From Nostocoides sp. Soil756 (GTDB taxonomy: Bacteria; Actinomycetota; Actinomycetes; Actinomycetales; Dermatophilaceae), in contig NZ_LMSE01000001.1 of the NCBI RefSeq assembly GCF_001428065.1, positions 52,656-116,655 of the forward strand: a stretch of DNA of 64,000 bases, given 5' to 3'. The position numbers and the translations under genes are program-made. The notes beneath the pieces are model-generated. The model worked only from the letters and a program-made list of their open reading frames with translations, did no database searches and was not told the DNA's origin. Positions 34,281 through 42,880 of the stretch are shown here, in pieces (position 1 is the first letter of the stretch; each line of letters opens with the position of its first letter).

Positions 34281-35738
34281 ATGGGATCGTCGCTCGACGT
34301 CGCCCGGTGGCAGTTCGCCATCACGACCGTCTACCACTTCCTCTTCGTCCCCGTGACGATCGGGATGTCGGCCATCGTGGCCTGGTTCCACCTCCGCTGG
34401 GTGCGCACCCACCGCCCCGAGTACCTGCGTCTGACGAAGTTCTTCGGCAAGCTGTTCATGATCAACTTCGCGCTCGGCCTGGTCACGGGCATCGTGCAGG
34501 AGTTCCAGTTCGGGATGAACTGGTCGGACTACAGCCGCTTCGTCGGTGACATCTTCGGCGCACCGCTGGCCTTCGAGGCGCTCCTGGCGTTCTTCCTGGA
34601 GTCGACGTTCCTGGGCGTGTGGATCTTCGGCTGGGGCCGCATCCCCGAGCGCCTGCACGCGGCCTCGATGTGGCTGGTGCACCTCGGGACGGTCCTCTCG
34701 GGCTACTTCATCCTCGCGGCGAACTCGTTCATGCAGAACCCGGTCGGCTACCGCTTCAACCCCGAGACGGGCCGGGCCGAGATGGCCGACTTCCTCGCGG
34801 TGCTCACCAACAAGGTCCAGCTCGTCACCTTCCCGCACGTCATCCTGTCGGCCTACATGGTCGGTGGCGCGGTGGTCATGGGCGTCTCGCTGTGGCTGCT
34901 GCGCCGCGAGGCCGGCACCGACGACGACCGGATGTACCGCCACGGCGTGCGCGTCGGGGCCGTCGTGGCGCTCGTCGCATCCCTCGGGGTGGTCGTCTCG
35001 GGCGACCTCCAGGGCAAGATCATGACCGAGGTCCAGCCGATGAAGATGGCCGCCGCCGAGGCCCTCTACGACACCACCAGCCACGCGCCGTTCTCGGTGC
35101 TGTCGGTGGGCCCGCTCGACGGCAGCGAGGCCACCCGCATCATCGCCGTGCCCGGGCTGCTCTCCTTCCTCGGCACCGGCGACGTGAACGGCACCGTCGA
35201 GGGCATCAACGACCTCAAGGGCAGCGAGCGCGCACTGGCCGAGAAGGTGGTCGCGCAGTACGGCCCGCAGATGGCGCCCCTGGTCCTCACCGACGACTAC
35301 ACCCCGATCGTGCCGGTGGCCTACTGGACCTTCCGGCTGATGATGGGCCTGGGCTTCCTCACGATGCTGCTGGCCGCGCTCACCCTGTGGGCGACCCGCG
35401 GCACCCGCGTCCCCCGCGCCCGCTGGTGGCTGCTGGTCGCAGCCGTGACCCCGCTGCTGCCGGTCTTCGCCAACAGCTTCGGCTGGATCTTCACCGAGAT
35501 GGGGCGCCAGCCCTGGCTGGTCTACGGCCTGATGACCACCGCCACCGGCGTCTCGCCGTCGGTGAGCGTCGCCGAGGTGTGGGTCTCGATGGCCGTCTAC
35601 ACCCTCCTCTACGCGGTGCTGGCCGTCGTCGAGGTCAAGCTCTTCCTCACCTACGTCCGCCGTGGCGCCGAGCCCTTCGTCGACCCGGCCACCCCCGCGG
35701 ACGCCCACGAGGACGCCCCGCTCCAGTTCGCCTACTGA
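34281..35738 (+). CDS. cydA: Cytochrome bd oxidase subunit I
   Basis: A 485-residue quinol oxidase subunit in the cytoplasmic membrane that oxidises menaquinol and reduces oxygen with high affinity. His19 (TTVYHFLF) is the haem d-type ligand position, TFPHVILSAY carries another haem ligand, MMGLGF near residue 355 the Met region and MGRQPWLVYG the conserved GRQPW motif. The Q-loop region after about residue 245 is short. Start ATG 34281 has AGGAG 8 nt upstream. First gene of cydABDC-blaI-M56. Confidence 0.95.
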   Translation: MGSSLDVARWQFAITTVYHFLFVPVTIGMSAIVAWFHLRWVRTHRPEYLRLTKFFGKLFMINFALGLVTGIVQEFQFGMNWSDYSRFVGDIFGAPLAFEALLAFFLESTFLGVWIFGWGRIPERLHAASMWLVHLGTVLSGYFILAANSFMQNPVGYRFNPETGRAEMADFLAVLTNKVQLVTFPHVILSAYMVGGAVVMGVSLWLLRREAGTDDDRMYRHGVRVGAVVALVASLGVVVSGDLQGKIMTEVQPMKMAAAEALYDTTSHAPFSVLSVGPLDGSEATRIIAVPGLLSFLGTGDVNGTVEGINDLKGSERALAEKVVAQYGPQMAPLVLTDDYTPIVPVAYWTFRLMMGLGFLTMLLAALTLWATRGTRVPRARWWLLVAAVTPLLPVFANSFGWIFTEMGRQPWLVYGLMTTATGVSPSVSVAEVWVSMAVYTLLYAVLAVVEVKLFLTYVRRGAEPFVDPATPADAHEDAPLQFAY

Positions 35739-35754
35739 CCCCAGGGACACCGAC

Positions 35755-36786
35755 ATGGACACTCTCCAGCTCGTCTGGTTCGCACTCATCGGCCTGCTGT
35801 GGGCCGGCTACCTCGTCCTCGAGGGCTTCGACTTCGGGGTGGGGGCGCTCCTCCCCGTCCTCGGGGCCGGCGAGGACGCCGCCGACACCGAGAAGCGCCG
35901 CCGCGTCATGCTCACCACCATCGGACCCCACTGGGACGGCAACGAGGTCTGGCTCATCACCGCCGGCGGCGCCACCTTCGCGGCGTTCCCCGAGTGGTAC
36001 GCGACGATGTTCTCGGCCTTCTACCTGCCGCTGCTGGTGCTGCTGGTGGCGTTGATCGTGCGCAACATGGGCTTCGAGTATCGCCACAAGCGCGACGACG
36101 TCACGTGGCGCCGCCGCTGGGACGCCGCCATCATCGGCGGCTCGATCGCGGCGCCCCTGCTGGTCGGGGTCGCTCTCACCGACATCGTGCGAGGGCTACC
36201 CATCGACCGCGACCTCGAGTACACCGGCTCGCTGCTCACCCTCCTGGACCCTCTCGGGCTGCTGGGCGGGGTGACCGTGGTGGCCCTCTCCCTGACCCAC
36301 GGCGCGTTCTTCCTGGCGCTCAAGACCACCGGCACGATCCGCGAGGACGCCCGCCGGCTGGGCACGACCCTGGGCGCGGTCACCGCCGTGCTGGCCGTGG
36401 TGACCCTCGGCTGGCTGGGCCTGCTCACCGGGTCGGCGTGGTCGTGGGCCACGACGGTGGTCGCCGCGGTGGCGCTGCTGGCGGCGGTCGCGGCCAACGC
36501 CCGCGGCCGCGAGGGCTGGGCCTTCACGGGGACGGCGGTCACGGCCGCCGCGACGGTGGCCACGTACTTCCTGGCCCTGTTCCCGGACGTGATGCCGACG
36601 ACCCTCGACGGCGGCCGGTCGCTCACCATCGCCAACGCCTCGAGCAGCCCGATGACCCTGCAGATCATGACCTGGGCGGCCGCCGTCTTCACGCCGATCG
36701 TGCTCCTCTACACCGGCTACACCTACTACGCCTTCCGCCGGCGGATCGGGACCCAGCACATCCCCGAGCCGGTCGCGGTCGGCTGA
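35755..36786 (+). CDS. cydB: Cytochrome bd oxidase subunit II
   Basis: A 343-residue partner of CydA with about eight or nine helices. LEGFDFGVGALLP near residue 22 and GPHWDGNEVWLITAGGATFAAFP near 58 are the family signature, including the acidic residue in EGFD thought to serve a proton path. It follows cydA by 16 bp with its own ATG. Complete at both ends. Confidence 0.95.
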   Translation: MDTLQLVWFALIGLLWAGYLVLEGFDFGVGALLPVLGAGEDAADTEKRRRVMLTTIGPHWDGNEVWLITAGGATFAAFPEWYATMFSAFYLPLLVLLVALIVRNMGFEYRHKRDDVTWRRRWDAAIIGGSIAAPLLVGVALTDIVRGLPIDRDLEYTGSLLTLLDPLGLLGGVTVVALSLTHGAFFLALKTTGTIREDARRLGTTLGAVTAVLAVVTLGWLGLLTGSAWSWATTVVAAVALLAAVAANARGREGWAFTGTAVTAAATVATYFLALFPDVMPTTLDGGRSLTIANASSSPMTLQIMTWAAAVFTPIVLLYTGYTYYAFRRRIGTQHIPEPVAVG

Positions 36787-36796
36787 GGTCCGCGCC

Positions 36797-38392
36797 GTGC
36801 GGCCCTTCGACCCGCGCCTCCTGGCCGTCGCGCCCGCCGCCCGCCGCCCCGTCGTGGCGGTGGCGGTGGTCGGCGTCCTCCAGGGCCTCGCCACGGTGGC
36901 CACCGCCTTCGCCCTGGCGGCCCTGGTGGTCGCAGTGGTCGACGGCACGCCCGTGGGCGCTCCGGCCGGGTGGCTCGTGGCTTTGCTGGGGACGCGCTCC
37001 GCGCTGGGCTGGGCGGCCGAGCGGTCGGCGGCGCGCGCCGGGGTCGAGGTCACGGCGGCGCTGCGTCGTGCCCTGCTGGAGCACTGGCTGCGGGTGCCGG
37101 CCGAGCGGCGCCCGGACCCCGACCGCGGGGCCACCCTGGCCGGGCAGGGGGTCGCCACCGTCGAGCCGTACGCCGCGCGCTTCCTGCCGGCGCTGGTGGC
37201 GGGCGCGGTCGTGCCGGTGCTGGCGCTCGGCGCCCTGGTGTGGGTCGACCCGGTGAGCGCGCTCGTGGTGGCCCTGACCCTGCCGCTGCTCCCGGCCTTC
37301 GCGGCCCTGATCGGCGCCGCCACCCGCGACGAGACGCAGCGTCGGTGGCGCGCGCTGTCCTCGCTCGCGGGCCACTTCACGGATGTGGTGCGCGGGCTGC
37401 CGACCCTGGTGGGATACGGACGGGCCGAGCGCCAGGTCGAGGTCGTCGCCGAGGTCAGCGGCGCCCACCGCCGGGCCACGATGCGCACGCTGCGCCTGGC
37501 CTTCCTGTCATCGGCGGCCCTGGAGCTGCTGGCGTCGATCTCGGTGGCCATCGTGGCCGTCACGGTCGGGCTCCGGCTCACCCACGGCACGCTCGACCTC
37601 GGCACCGGCCTGCTCGCGATCCTGCTGGCGCCCGAGGCCTACTGGCCGATCCGCCGGGTCGGGGCCGAGTTCCACGCCGCGGCCGACGGGGCCGAGGCCG
37701 TGGCCGACGCCCTCGACGAGCTCGCCGCCGGGCCCGCCGGCCGCACGACACCGGCCGGGACGCCGGCCGCCGAGGCGCTCGGTGTCCGGCTGCGCGGCGT
37801 CCACTACTCGTATCCCGGAGCATCCATACCGGTGCTCCGGGGGCTGGACCTGGACGCCGGGCCCGGTCTCACCGTCCTGACCGGGCCCTCCGGCGCCGGC
37901 AAGTCGACCGTCCTGGAGCTGGCGGCCGGCCTGCGCACCCCCTCCGCCGGCACCGTCACGGCGGGCCACGCCCACCTGGTGACGCAGCGCCCGTTCCTGC
38001 CCGCCGGCACCGTGCGCGACGCCCTGCGACTCGGCAACGACGCTCCCGACGCCGACCTCTGGGCCGCGCTGCGCCGAGTGGGCCTCGAGGGGTTCGTCGC
38101 GGCCCTGCCGGCCGCGCTCGACACCCCGCTGGGCGACGAGGGCGTCGGGTTCTCGGCCGGCCAGCGGGCCCGGGTGGCGCTGGCCCGCGCAACGCTGTCG
38201 ACCGCGCCGGTGCTGCTGGTCGACGAGCCGACCGCCCACCTCGACGGCCCCGGGGCCGAGATCGTCCACGAGCTGCTGTCCGAGCTGGCCGAGCGGCGTG
38301 CCGTGCTCGTCGTGACCCATCGCCCCGAGCTCGTGGCGCGGGCCCACCGGCACGTGGGCCTCGAGCCCCGGGCAGTGGGGGCGACGGCATGA
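36797..38392 (+). CDS. cydD: Thiol reductant ABC exporter subunit CydD
   Basis: A 531-residue ABC transporter with a six-helix membrane domain (residues 1-300) and an ATPase domain: Walker A GPSGAGKST near residue 362, signature FSAGQRARVALARA, Walker B LLVDEPTAHLD and the His loop VTHRPE. With CydC it exports glutathione-like thiols, or haem by later reports, needed to assemble cytochrome bd. GTG start 10 bp after cydB. A GGAGCA-type palindrome (37814-37841) is read as codons just before the ATPase domain. Confidence 0.9.
   Translation: MRPFDPRLLAVAPAARRPVVAVAVVGVLQGLATVATAFALAALVVAVVDGTPVGAPAGWLVALLGTRSALGWAAERSAARAGVEVTAALRRALLEHWLRVPAERRPDPDRGATLAGQGVATVEPYAARFLPALVAGAVVPVLALGALVWVDPVSALVVALTLPLLPAFAALIGAATRDETQRRWRALSSLAGHFTDVVRGLPTLVGYGRAERQVEVVAEVSGAHRRATMRTLRLAFLSSAALELLASISVAIVAVTVGLRLTHGTLDLGTGLLAILLAPEAYWPIRRVGAEFHAAADGAEAVADALDELAAGPAGRTTPAGTPAAEALGVRLRGVHYSYPGASIPVLRGLDLDAGPGLTVLTGPSGAGKSTVLELAAGLRTPSAGTVTAGHAHLVTQRPFLPAGTVRDALRLGNDAPDADLWAALRRVGLEGFVAALPAALDTPLGDEGVGFSAGQRARVALARATLSTAPVLLVDEPTAHLDGPGAEIVHELLSELAERRAVLVVTHRPELVARAHRHVGLEPRAVGATA
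37814..37841. repeat. Dispersed GGAGCA palindrome inside cydD
   Basis: CCCGGAGCA (37814-37822) and TGCTCCGGG (37833-37841) pair perfectly over 9 bp around a 10-nt loop. It closely resembles unit 2 of the array at 9112. It encodes PGASIPVLRG at the start of the CydD ATPase domain, close to where an aromatic A-loop residue (YSYPG) sits. Confidence 0.6.
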
Positions 38393-40092
38393 GCGCCCCC
38401 GCCGCCCTCCGGAACCCCGTCACGGTCGTGCGCCCCACCCGGGCCACGGTCCTCGGCGGCCTGCTCGGCGGGGCCGCCACCACGTCCGGCATCGCCCTGA
38501 CCGCGACCTCGGGCTGGCTCGTGGTCCGCGCCAGCGAGCGCCCGGTCATCCTCACCCTGCTGGCGGCCATCGTCGCGGTCCGCGCGTTCGGGATGGCGCG
38601 GCCCTACTTCCGCTACCTCGAGCGGCTGGTCTCGCACGACGCCGCGCTCGCTGAGCTGGCCGACCGCCGGGTGGCGGTGTTCAGCGCCCTGGTGCCCCTG
38701 ACCCCCGCCCGGCTCGGCCGGCGCTCGCGGTCGGCGGTGCTCACGGGGGTCGTCGAGGATCTCACCGACGTGGTCGAGGCCCAGGTCCGGGTCACCGTCC
38801 CGCTGGTCTCCGGGGCGCTCGCGGGCCTGGGGGCCGCGGCCCTCACGGCGTGGTTCGCCCCCACGCTCGGGCTGGTCGTGGCCGCGCTGCTGGTGGTGCT
38901 GGCCCTCGGCTGCGTGGTCGCCTGGCACGCCGAGTCGACCTCGCGCGACGCGCTGCTGGCGGCCCGGGCCGAGGTGGCCCGGGTGGGCGACCTCGTCGCG
39001 CGCCAGGCCGGAGAGCTGAAGGCCATCGGCGCCGAGCGGGACGCGCTGCGCGCGCTCGGCGCCGCCCACGCCACGTGGCGCGCGGCGGTGGCGCGGCAGA
39101 GCCGGGGTCGGGCCCTGGTGGCGGCGCTGCTGCCGCTGGGGACGGCCGCCGCCACCGTCGCGGCGGCGCTGCTGGTGGACCCGGCCACGGTGGGCGCGCC
39201 GGTCGCAGCCCTGCTCGTGCTCGTCCCGGTGGCCGTGGGCGAGGCCCTGGCGCCGTTGGTCGACACCATGCGCGCGCTGGCCCGGGCCCAGGGCAGCAGC
39301 GCCCGCCTCACCGCCCTGCTCGACCAGGAGCCGGCCGTGCACGACCCGGCCGGCCCAACGACGTCCTCGGCCCAGCATCCGGAGCACGTGGATGGATGCT
39401 CCGAGCCGCGGGCCACGGGAGGCGCGCCGGTCGTCCGGCTCGAGGCGGTCACCGCGTCCTGGACTGGCGAGCGCACCGCGCTTGCACCCACCGACCTCGC
39501 GCTCCGCCCGGACCGGCACGTCGCCGTCGTCGGGCCCAACGGCTCGGGCAAGAGCACCCTGCTGGCGGTCCTCGCGCGCGCGCTCGACGTGACCGGGGGG
39601 CGCCACACCCGTGACGGGGTCGACGTGCGCGGGCTTCCCCTGGCCACCGCCCGCGCCGACATCGCCGTGGTCGACGACGAGCCGCACGTCTTCGCCGGGT
39701 CGCTCGCCGCGAACCTCCGGCTCGCCCGCCCGGACGCCGACGACGACGCGCTGCGCCATGCCCTCGCCCTCGCCGGCCTCGGCCCCTGGCTGACCGAGCT
39801 CCCCGACGGGCTCGACACCCGGCTCGGCACCGGCGGCCGCGGCGTCTCGGGCGGCGAGCGCACCCGGCTCGGCATCGCCCGCGCCGTGCTGGCGGAGCGG
39901 GCCGTCGTCCTGCTCGACGAACCCACCGCGCACCTCGACGACGCAACGGCCACCGCCGTGCTCGATGATGTCCTGGGCGCCACCCGCGAGCGCGCGGTCG
40001 TCCTCGTGAGCCACCGGCCCGAGGCGCTGAACCGCTTCGACCACGTCCTCGACCTCGGGGCCCACCCGTCGTCACGACCCGACCAGGAGTAG
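38389..40092 (+). CDS. cydC: Thiol reductant ABC exporter subunit CydC
   Basis: A 567-residue ABC half-transporter. The membrane domain spans residues 15-310; a low-complexity linker (SAQHPEHVDGCSEPRATGG) containing a dispersed palindrome leads to the ATPase domain, with Walker A GPNGSGKST near residue 382, signature VSGGERTRLGIARAVL, Walker B VVLLDEPTAHLDD and the His loop VSHRPE. Its ATG overlaps the CydD stop by 4 nt. The two form the heterodimer needed for bd oxidase maturation. Confidence 0.92.
   Translation: MSAPAALRNPVTVVRPTRATVLGGLLGGAATTSGIALTATSGWLVVRASERPVILTLLAAIVAVRAFGMARPYFRYLERLVSHDAALAELADRRVAVFSALVPLTPARLGRRSRSAVLTGVVEDLTDVVEAQVRVTVPLVSGALAGLGAAALTAWFAPTLGLVVAALLVVLALGCVVAWHAESTSRDALLAARAEVARVGDLVARQAGELKAIGAERDALRALGAAHATWRAAVARQSRGRALVAALLPLGTAAATVAAALLVDPATVGAPVAALLVLVPVAVGEALAPLVDTMRALARAQGSSARLTALLDQEPAVHDPAGPTTSSAQHPEHVDGCSEPRATGGAPVVRLEAVTASWTGERTALAPTDLALRPDRHVAVVGPNGSGKSTLLAVLARALDVTGGRHTRDGVDVRGLPLATARADIAVVDDEPHVFAGSLAANLRLARPDADDDALRHALALAGLGPWLTELPDGLDTRLGTGGRGVSGGERTRLGIARAVLAERAVVLLDEPTAHLDDATATAVLDDVLGATRERAVVLVSHRPEALNRFDHVLDLGAHPSSRPDQE
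39380..39403. repeat. Dispersed GGAGCA palindrome in the CydC linker
   Basis: CGGAGCA (39380-39386) and TGCTCCG (39397-39403) pair over 7 bp around 10 nt. It is translated as part of a linker between membrane and ATPase domains, a place where an inserted repeat could be tolerated. Confidence 0.6.
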
Positions 40093-40094
40093 CC

Positions 40095-40544
40095 ATGCCG
40101 CACTCGGCCCACGCCCCTCGCCTCGGCGACCTCGAGCGGGTCGTCATGGACCGTCTCTGGGAGAGCACCGTGGCCGGGGGCGACGGGTTCGCCGGCGTCA
40201 CCGTCCGCGAGGTCCACGAGGCCCTCGAGAAGGACCGGGAGATCGCCTATACGACGGTGATGACGGTGCTCGACCGGCTCGCGAAGAAGGACCTGGTCAC
40301 CCGCGAGCGCGACGGGCGCGCCTGGCGCTATCTGCCCGCCGACACCCGCGAGGCCCTCACCGCGCGCACCATGCGTCGCACCCTCGACGACATGGAGGTC
40401 ACCGACCGCCGTTCGGCGCTGCTGCACTTCCTCGACGGCGCCAGCACCGACGAGATCGCCGACCTCAAGGCCGCCCTGGCCGAGGTCGAGGCCCGCAGCG
40501 ACCGCCCGGCATCCCGGGGCGCGCGCTCCCGCCGGCCCCGCTGA
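40095..40544 (+). CDS. BlaI/MecI/CopY-family repressor
   Basis: A 149-residue winged-helix repressor. The N-terminal domain reads GDLERVVMDRLWES then VTVREVHEALEKDREIAYTTVMTVLDRLAKKDLVTRERDGRAWRYLPA, the hallmark of BlaI/MecI, where the recognition helix is AYTTVMTVLDRLA. A dimerisation helix region follows (LTARTMRRTLDDM) and a basic tail. It begins 2 bp after the cydC stop. In this family a partner M56 peptidase cleaves the repressor on signal; such a peptidase is the next gene. Confidence 0.9.
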   Translation: MPHSAHAPRLGDLERVVMDRLWESTVAGGDGFAGVTVREVHEALEKDREIAYTTVMTVLDRLAKKDLVTRERDGRAWRYLPADTREALTARTMRRTLDDMEVTDRRSALLHFLDGASTDEIADLKAALAEVEARSDRPASRGARSRRPR

Positions 40545-40590
40545 CCGGCCGAGCGTTCGCCCCGGCGCGCCCGGCTGCCACGATGGTGCC

Positions 40591-41433
40591 GTGGTCCCGC
40601 TCGCCCTCGCCGGGGTGGCCGTCGCGCTGGTCTGGCTGGCGCCCGGCCTCCTCGCCCGCCCGCGCCGTCTCCGGCGCGCGCCCCGCGCCGCCCTCGTGGC
40701 CTGGCAGGCGGTCTCCCTCGGCGGGGTCCTGGCCGCCCTCGCCGTGGCCCCGGCGGTGCTGCCGCTGGTGCTGGAGGGCGACGACCTGCGCTCCCACCCC
40801 TGGCTGGTCGCTCTCGCCCTGCTCGTCACCGCGGTGGTGCTGGGGCGCCTCCTGCTGTCGGGGCACCGGGTCGGCACCCGCATCCGGCAGGCGCGCACCG
40901 AGCATCGTGAGCTCGTCGACATCCTCGGTGAGCACGACCGCGATGGGCTGGTCGTGCTGCAGCACCCCACGCCGACGGCCTACTGCATCCCGGGCCGCGG
41001 CCCGCGGGTGGTCCTGACCCGCGGGGTGCTCGACGCCCTCCCCGACGAGCAGCTGGCCGCGGTGGTGGCCCACGAGCGCGCCCATTTGCGGGCCCGGCAC
41101 GACCTGCTGCTGGAGTTCTTCACCGTGCTGCACGAGTCGGTGCCCCCGGCGCTGCGCTCGGCCACCGCGCTGGCGGAGGTGCGCCTGCTGGTCGAGGCCC
41201 TGGCCGACCGGGCCGCCGTGCGGCGCAGCGGGGCGGTGGCCACGGCCCGGGCCCTGGTGACGGTGGCCGCGGGGCGGGCGCCCGCGGGAGCGATGGCCGC
41301 GAGCACCTCGGCTCCCGTACGCCTGCACCTGCTGGCCCTGGGGCCGCAACCCGTCACCGCAACGCTGGCCTACGCCCTGGCCGTCGTGGCCGTGGCCCTG
41401 CCGCTGGCCCTGCTCGGGTTCGCCTGGGCGTGA
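40591..41433 (+). CDS. M56-family membrane metallopeptidase, BlaR1/MecR1-like without sensor
   Basis: A 280-residue membrane peptidase. Two to three helices precede the zinc motif HERAH near residue 160 (VVAHERAHLRARHDLLLEFF), with a probable third ligand Glu in LVEALADRAAV, and a last helix closes the protein. There is no penicillin-binding sensor domain, as is usual for actinobacterial M56 partners of BlaI. It follows the repressor by 46 bp and is likely to relieve repression of the cyd operon. The signal is unknown. GTG start at 40591. Confidence 0.85.
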   Translation: MVPLALAGVAVALVWLAPGLLARPRRLRRAPRAALVAWQAVSLGGVLAALAVAPAVLPLVLEGDDLRSHPWLVALALLVTAVVLGRLLLSGHRVGTRIRQARTEHRELVDILGEHDRDGLVVLQHPTPTAYCIPGRGPRVVLTRGVLDALPDEQLAAVVAHERAHLRARHDLLLEFFTVLHESVPPALRSATALAEVRLLVEALADRAAVRRSGAVATARALVTVAAGRAPAGAMAASTSAPVRLHLLALGPQPVTATLAYALAVVAVALPLALLGFAWA

Positions 41434-41446
41434 GGACCGACCGCGG

Positions 41447-41944
41447 TCAGGCCCAGCTGGGCGGCGGCGGAGGCGGCGGCGTGGTGGGGCCCCCCGGCCG
41501 CTCCTCGTCCGGCATCGGCGGCACCGGCGGCCGGTCGTCGGCGGGCGGCGTGGTCAGCGGCCGGGGGCCGGGCTCGTCGCGCATCGGCATGACCCCACCG
41601 GGCGGAGGCGGCGGCACCGAGGCACCGGGTGGAGGCGGCGGCGGGGTGGGTGCGGCACCCCCCGGCGGCGGGGGCGGTGCACCGTAGGGCGACGGGGGCG
41701 GGGTGAGGGTCAGCGGCCCCAGCCGGCCGGCCGCCTCGAGCTCGCGCAGGGTCGCCATGACCCGCTCGCGGTCGGTCTCGCCGACGGGGCGGCCGGTGGC
41801 GTCCATCCACGCCACGACCCCGAGGTCGCGCAGCGCCCGGTCGGCGCCGATGCCGGGAACGCTGATCCCCGCGTTGGACATCGCGACGTCGGCCTTGGCC
41901 GCGAGGTCGCTCGCCGCCGCCTTCGCCCGTTCGAAGAAGCTCAT
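41447..41944 (-). CDS. Proline-rich protein with a conserved N-terminal helix domain
   Basis: A 165-residue protein. Residues 1-80 look folded (MSFFERAKAAASDLAAKADVAMSN, then RALRDLGVVAWMDATGRPVGETDRERVMATLRELEAAGRLGPL). The last 80 residues are mostly proline with Gly, Ala and Thr (runs such as PPPPPPG), likely disordered. GGGAGG lies 8 nt before the ATG at 41944. Many actinobacterial helix domains of this kind have no known function. Divergent from the AIM24 gene. Confidence 0.75.
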   Translation of the reverse strand: MSFFERAKAAASDLAAKADVAMSNAGISVPGIGADRALRDLGVVAWMDATGRPVGETDRERVMATLRELEAAGRLGPLTLTPPPSPYGAPPPPPGGAAPTPPPPPPGASVPPPPPGGVMPMRDEPGPRPLTTPPADDRPPVPPMPDEERPGGPTTPPPPPPPSWA

Positions 41945-42069
41945 CGGGGACCTCCCTGGGCCGACCCTTGTCCGTGCCCGGAACCATAGCGCCGACGGCG
42001 TCGTCCCTTCTAGCGTTGGTCCCCACGGGGTGGAACCCCACCCTCCCCCGCACGGAAGGCGTCGCACCC

Positions 42070-42801
42070 ATGACCATCCACGGCTCGCTGTTCACCGACT
42101 TCAAGGAGAAGGACAGCCAGGACCCGTTCTCGCTGCAGAACAAGAAGCTGCTGCGCATCGACATGCGCTACGGCCCGGTGCAGGCCAAGACCGGCTCGAT
42201 GGTGGCCTACCAGGGCGACGTCCGGTTCGCGAACAAGGGCTCGGGCGGCCTGGGCAAGATGTTCAAGGCCGCCGTCACGGGCGAGGGCGTGAAGATGATG
42301 GAGTGCTCGGGCACCGGCGAGCTGTTCGTCGCCGACGAGGCGGCCGAGGTGCAGGTCATGTACCTCGAGAACGACATGGTGTCGGTCAACGGCAACAACG
42401 TGCTGGCGTTCTCGAGCTCGATCCAGTGGGACATCCACCGCATCCAGGCCCGGGGCGCCGCGATGACCGGTGGCCTCTACAACGTCTCGCTGCGCGGCAC
42501 CGGCTACGTCGCGGTCACCACCAAGGGCGACCCCATCGCCCTCGACGTCGCCTCGTCGCCGACCTTCGCCGACGCCCAGGCCGTGGTGCTGTGGACCTCC
42601 GGGGTCTCGATGGACGTGCGCGTCGACACCGGCGGTCTCGGCTCGATGATCCGCGGCGGCACCGGCGAGCTGCTGCAGATGGCATTCGGCGGCCAGGGCT
42701 ACGTGCTGGTGCAGCCGTGCGAGAACGTCGTCGACGGGGGCCACCAGAGCGGCGGCAACCAGCAGGGCCCCGGCGGGATGCTCGGCCAGCTGCTCTCCTG
42801 A
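42070..42801 (+). CDS. AIM24-family protein
   Basis: A 243-residue beta-rich protein with the AIM24/DUF124 pattern: [26 protein letters not shown] near residue 32, [46 protein letters not shown], and [20 protein letters not shown]. The C-terminus is a Gly/Gln-rich tail ([21 protein letters not shown]). The mitochondrial namesake helps cristae organisation; bacterial members are uncharacterised, often near stress or membrane genes. Confidence 0.85.
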   Translation: MTIHGSLFTDFKEKDSQDPFSLQNKKLLRIDMRYGPVQAKTGSMVAYQGDVRFANKGSGGLGKMFKAAVTGEGVKMMECSGTGELFVADEAAEVQVMYLENDMVSVNGNNVLAFSSSIQWDIHRIQARGAAMTGGLYNVSLRGTGYVAVTTKGDPIALDVASSPTFADAQAVVLWTSGVSMDVRVDTGGLGSMIRGGTGELLQMAFGGQGYVLVQPCENVVDGGHQSGGNQQGPGGMLGQLLS

Positions 42802-42842
42802 CCCGCCCCTCGGCGTCCGCCCACCGGACCGGCGAGGGCGGG
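42802..42842. terminator. Terminator after the AIM24 gene
   Basis: Arms CCCGCCCCTCG and CGAGGGCGGG pair over 10 bp with one bulged C, starting at the stop codon of the AIM24 gene and 39 bp before bioB. It would separate the AIM24 and bioB transcripts. Confidence 0.55.
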
Positions 42843-42880
42843 CGTCGGAGGTCGGGCCGCGGGCTGCCACAATCGAGCCC

